Translations under genes and position numbers: made by a program
The notes under the pieces: generated by a model
What the model was told of the DNA's origin: nothing
The model's input: only the letters and a program-made list of their open reading frames with translations
Databases searched by the model: none
Part shown: piece after piece, positions 61,654 through 61,673 of the stretch
Position numbering within the stretch: the first letter of the stretch is position 1
How the letters are laid out: every line of letters starts with the position of its first letter
Source of the DNA: JAZSMJ01 sp045535815
Lineage (GTDB): Bacteria > Bacillota > Clostridia > Oscillospirales > CAG-272
Length of the DNA stretch: 61,673 nucleotides
Assembly: GCA_045535815.1 (NCBI GenBank)
Contig: JAZSMJ010000031.1
Location: 1-61,673, forward strand
Reading direction: 5' to 3'

Positions 61654-61673
61654 AGTGTCTCATATGAGACACT
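61654..61673 (+). promoter_or_regulatory. Palindromic operator at the transcription start
   Basis: AGTGTCTCAT-ATGAGACACT, a perfect 20-base palindrome starting three bases after the -10 box and overlapping the expected transcription start. The window ends exactly at its last base, so it may be longer. A repressor site for an unseen gene is likely. Confidence 0.65.

Noticed and set aside
1..61673. CRISPR arrays, tRNA or rRNA genes, insertion sequences, prophage genes
   Set aside because: I looked for regularly spaced repeats, tRNA-like cloverleaf ends, transposase motifs and integrases, and recognised none.

Overview
The window looks like a chromosomal segment from a moderately low-G+C, spore-forming Clostridia bacterium (Bacillota), plausibly a gut or rumen Oscillospirales-like lineage; this placement is inference. 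Support comes from a complete spoIIAA-spoIIAB-sigF cluster, a SpoVB-like flippase, a T-box leader, an ECF transporter core, a secreted protein with a dockerin-like domain, and many near-perfect TTGACA-N17-TATAAT promoters with AGGAGG-type ribosome binding sites. No tRNA, rRNA, CRISPR array or insertion sequence was recognised.

Layout. (1) 1-8500, mostly minus strand: a tandem pair of GDSL hydrolases (one cut by the window edge), a small membrane-type protein, a HAD phosphatase, gdhA, spoVB (plus), a G5/3D-domain cell-wall protein behind a structured leader, and an RpiR regulator with an AEC permease. (2) 8680-14505: two related metallophosphoesterases, one without and one with a signal peptide. 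Their promoters and that of the RpiR gene share a palindrome just downstream of or over the -10 box, so the four genes look like one regulon. (3) 14600-21720: rplM-rpsI, a NagD-like HAD, an S1-domain protein whose Shine-Dalgarno sequence is buried in a hairpin, then a tyrosine-type T-box controlling an ABC importer with two tandem binding proteins. (4) 21760-25303: a minus-strand polyol/sugar operon (dehydrogenase, FGGY kinase, SMP-30-like protein) with a palindrome inside its promoter spacer. (5) 25420-39024, minus strand: housekeeping genes (alaS, rpmB, plsY, der, rpmF, proS), a XRE/cupin regulator with an acyl-CoA ligase, and the spoIIA operon. (6) 39308-58861, plus strand: a long co-directional run of ruvCAB, glmM, a methyltransferase, ecfA1-ecfA2-ecfT, truA, DUF5711, CvpA, a ClpE-like unfoldase, a P-type ATPase homologue that has lost its catalytic aspartate, and a Gld-like ABC system. 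(7) 58890-61673: a canonical calcium-type P-type ATPase on the minus strand, and an outward-facing promoter/operator at the window edge.

The most unusual items are the full-length P-type ATPase pseudoenzyme (51649-54450), the shared operator linking RpiR/AEC to the paired phosphoesterases, and two leaders (ahead of the 3D-domain gene and the S1-domain gene) that appear structured. Promoters and terminators were found by eye from matches to consensus; none was scored computationally.
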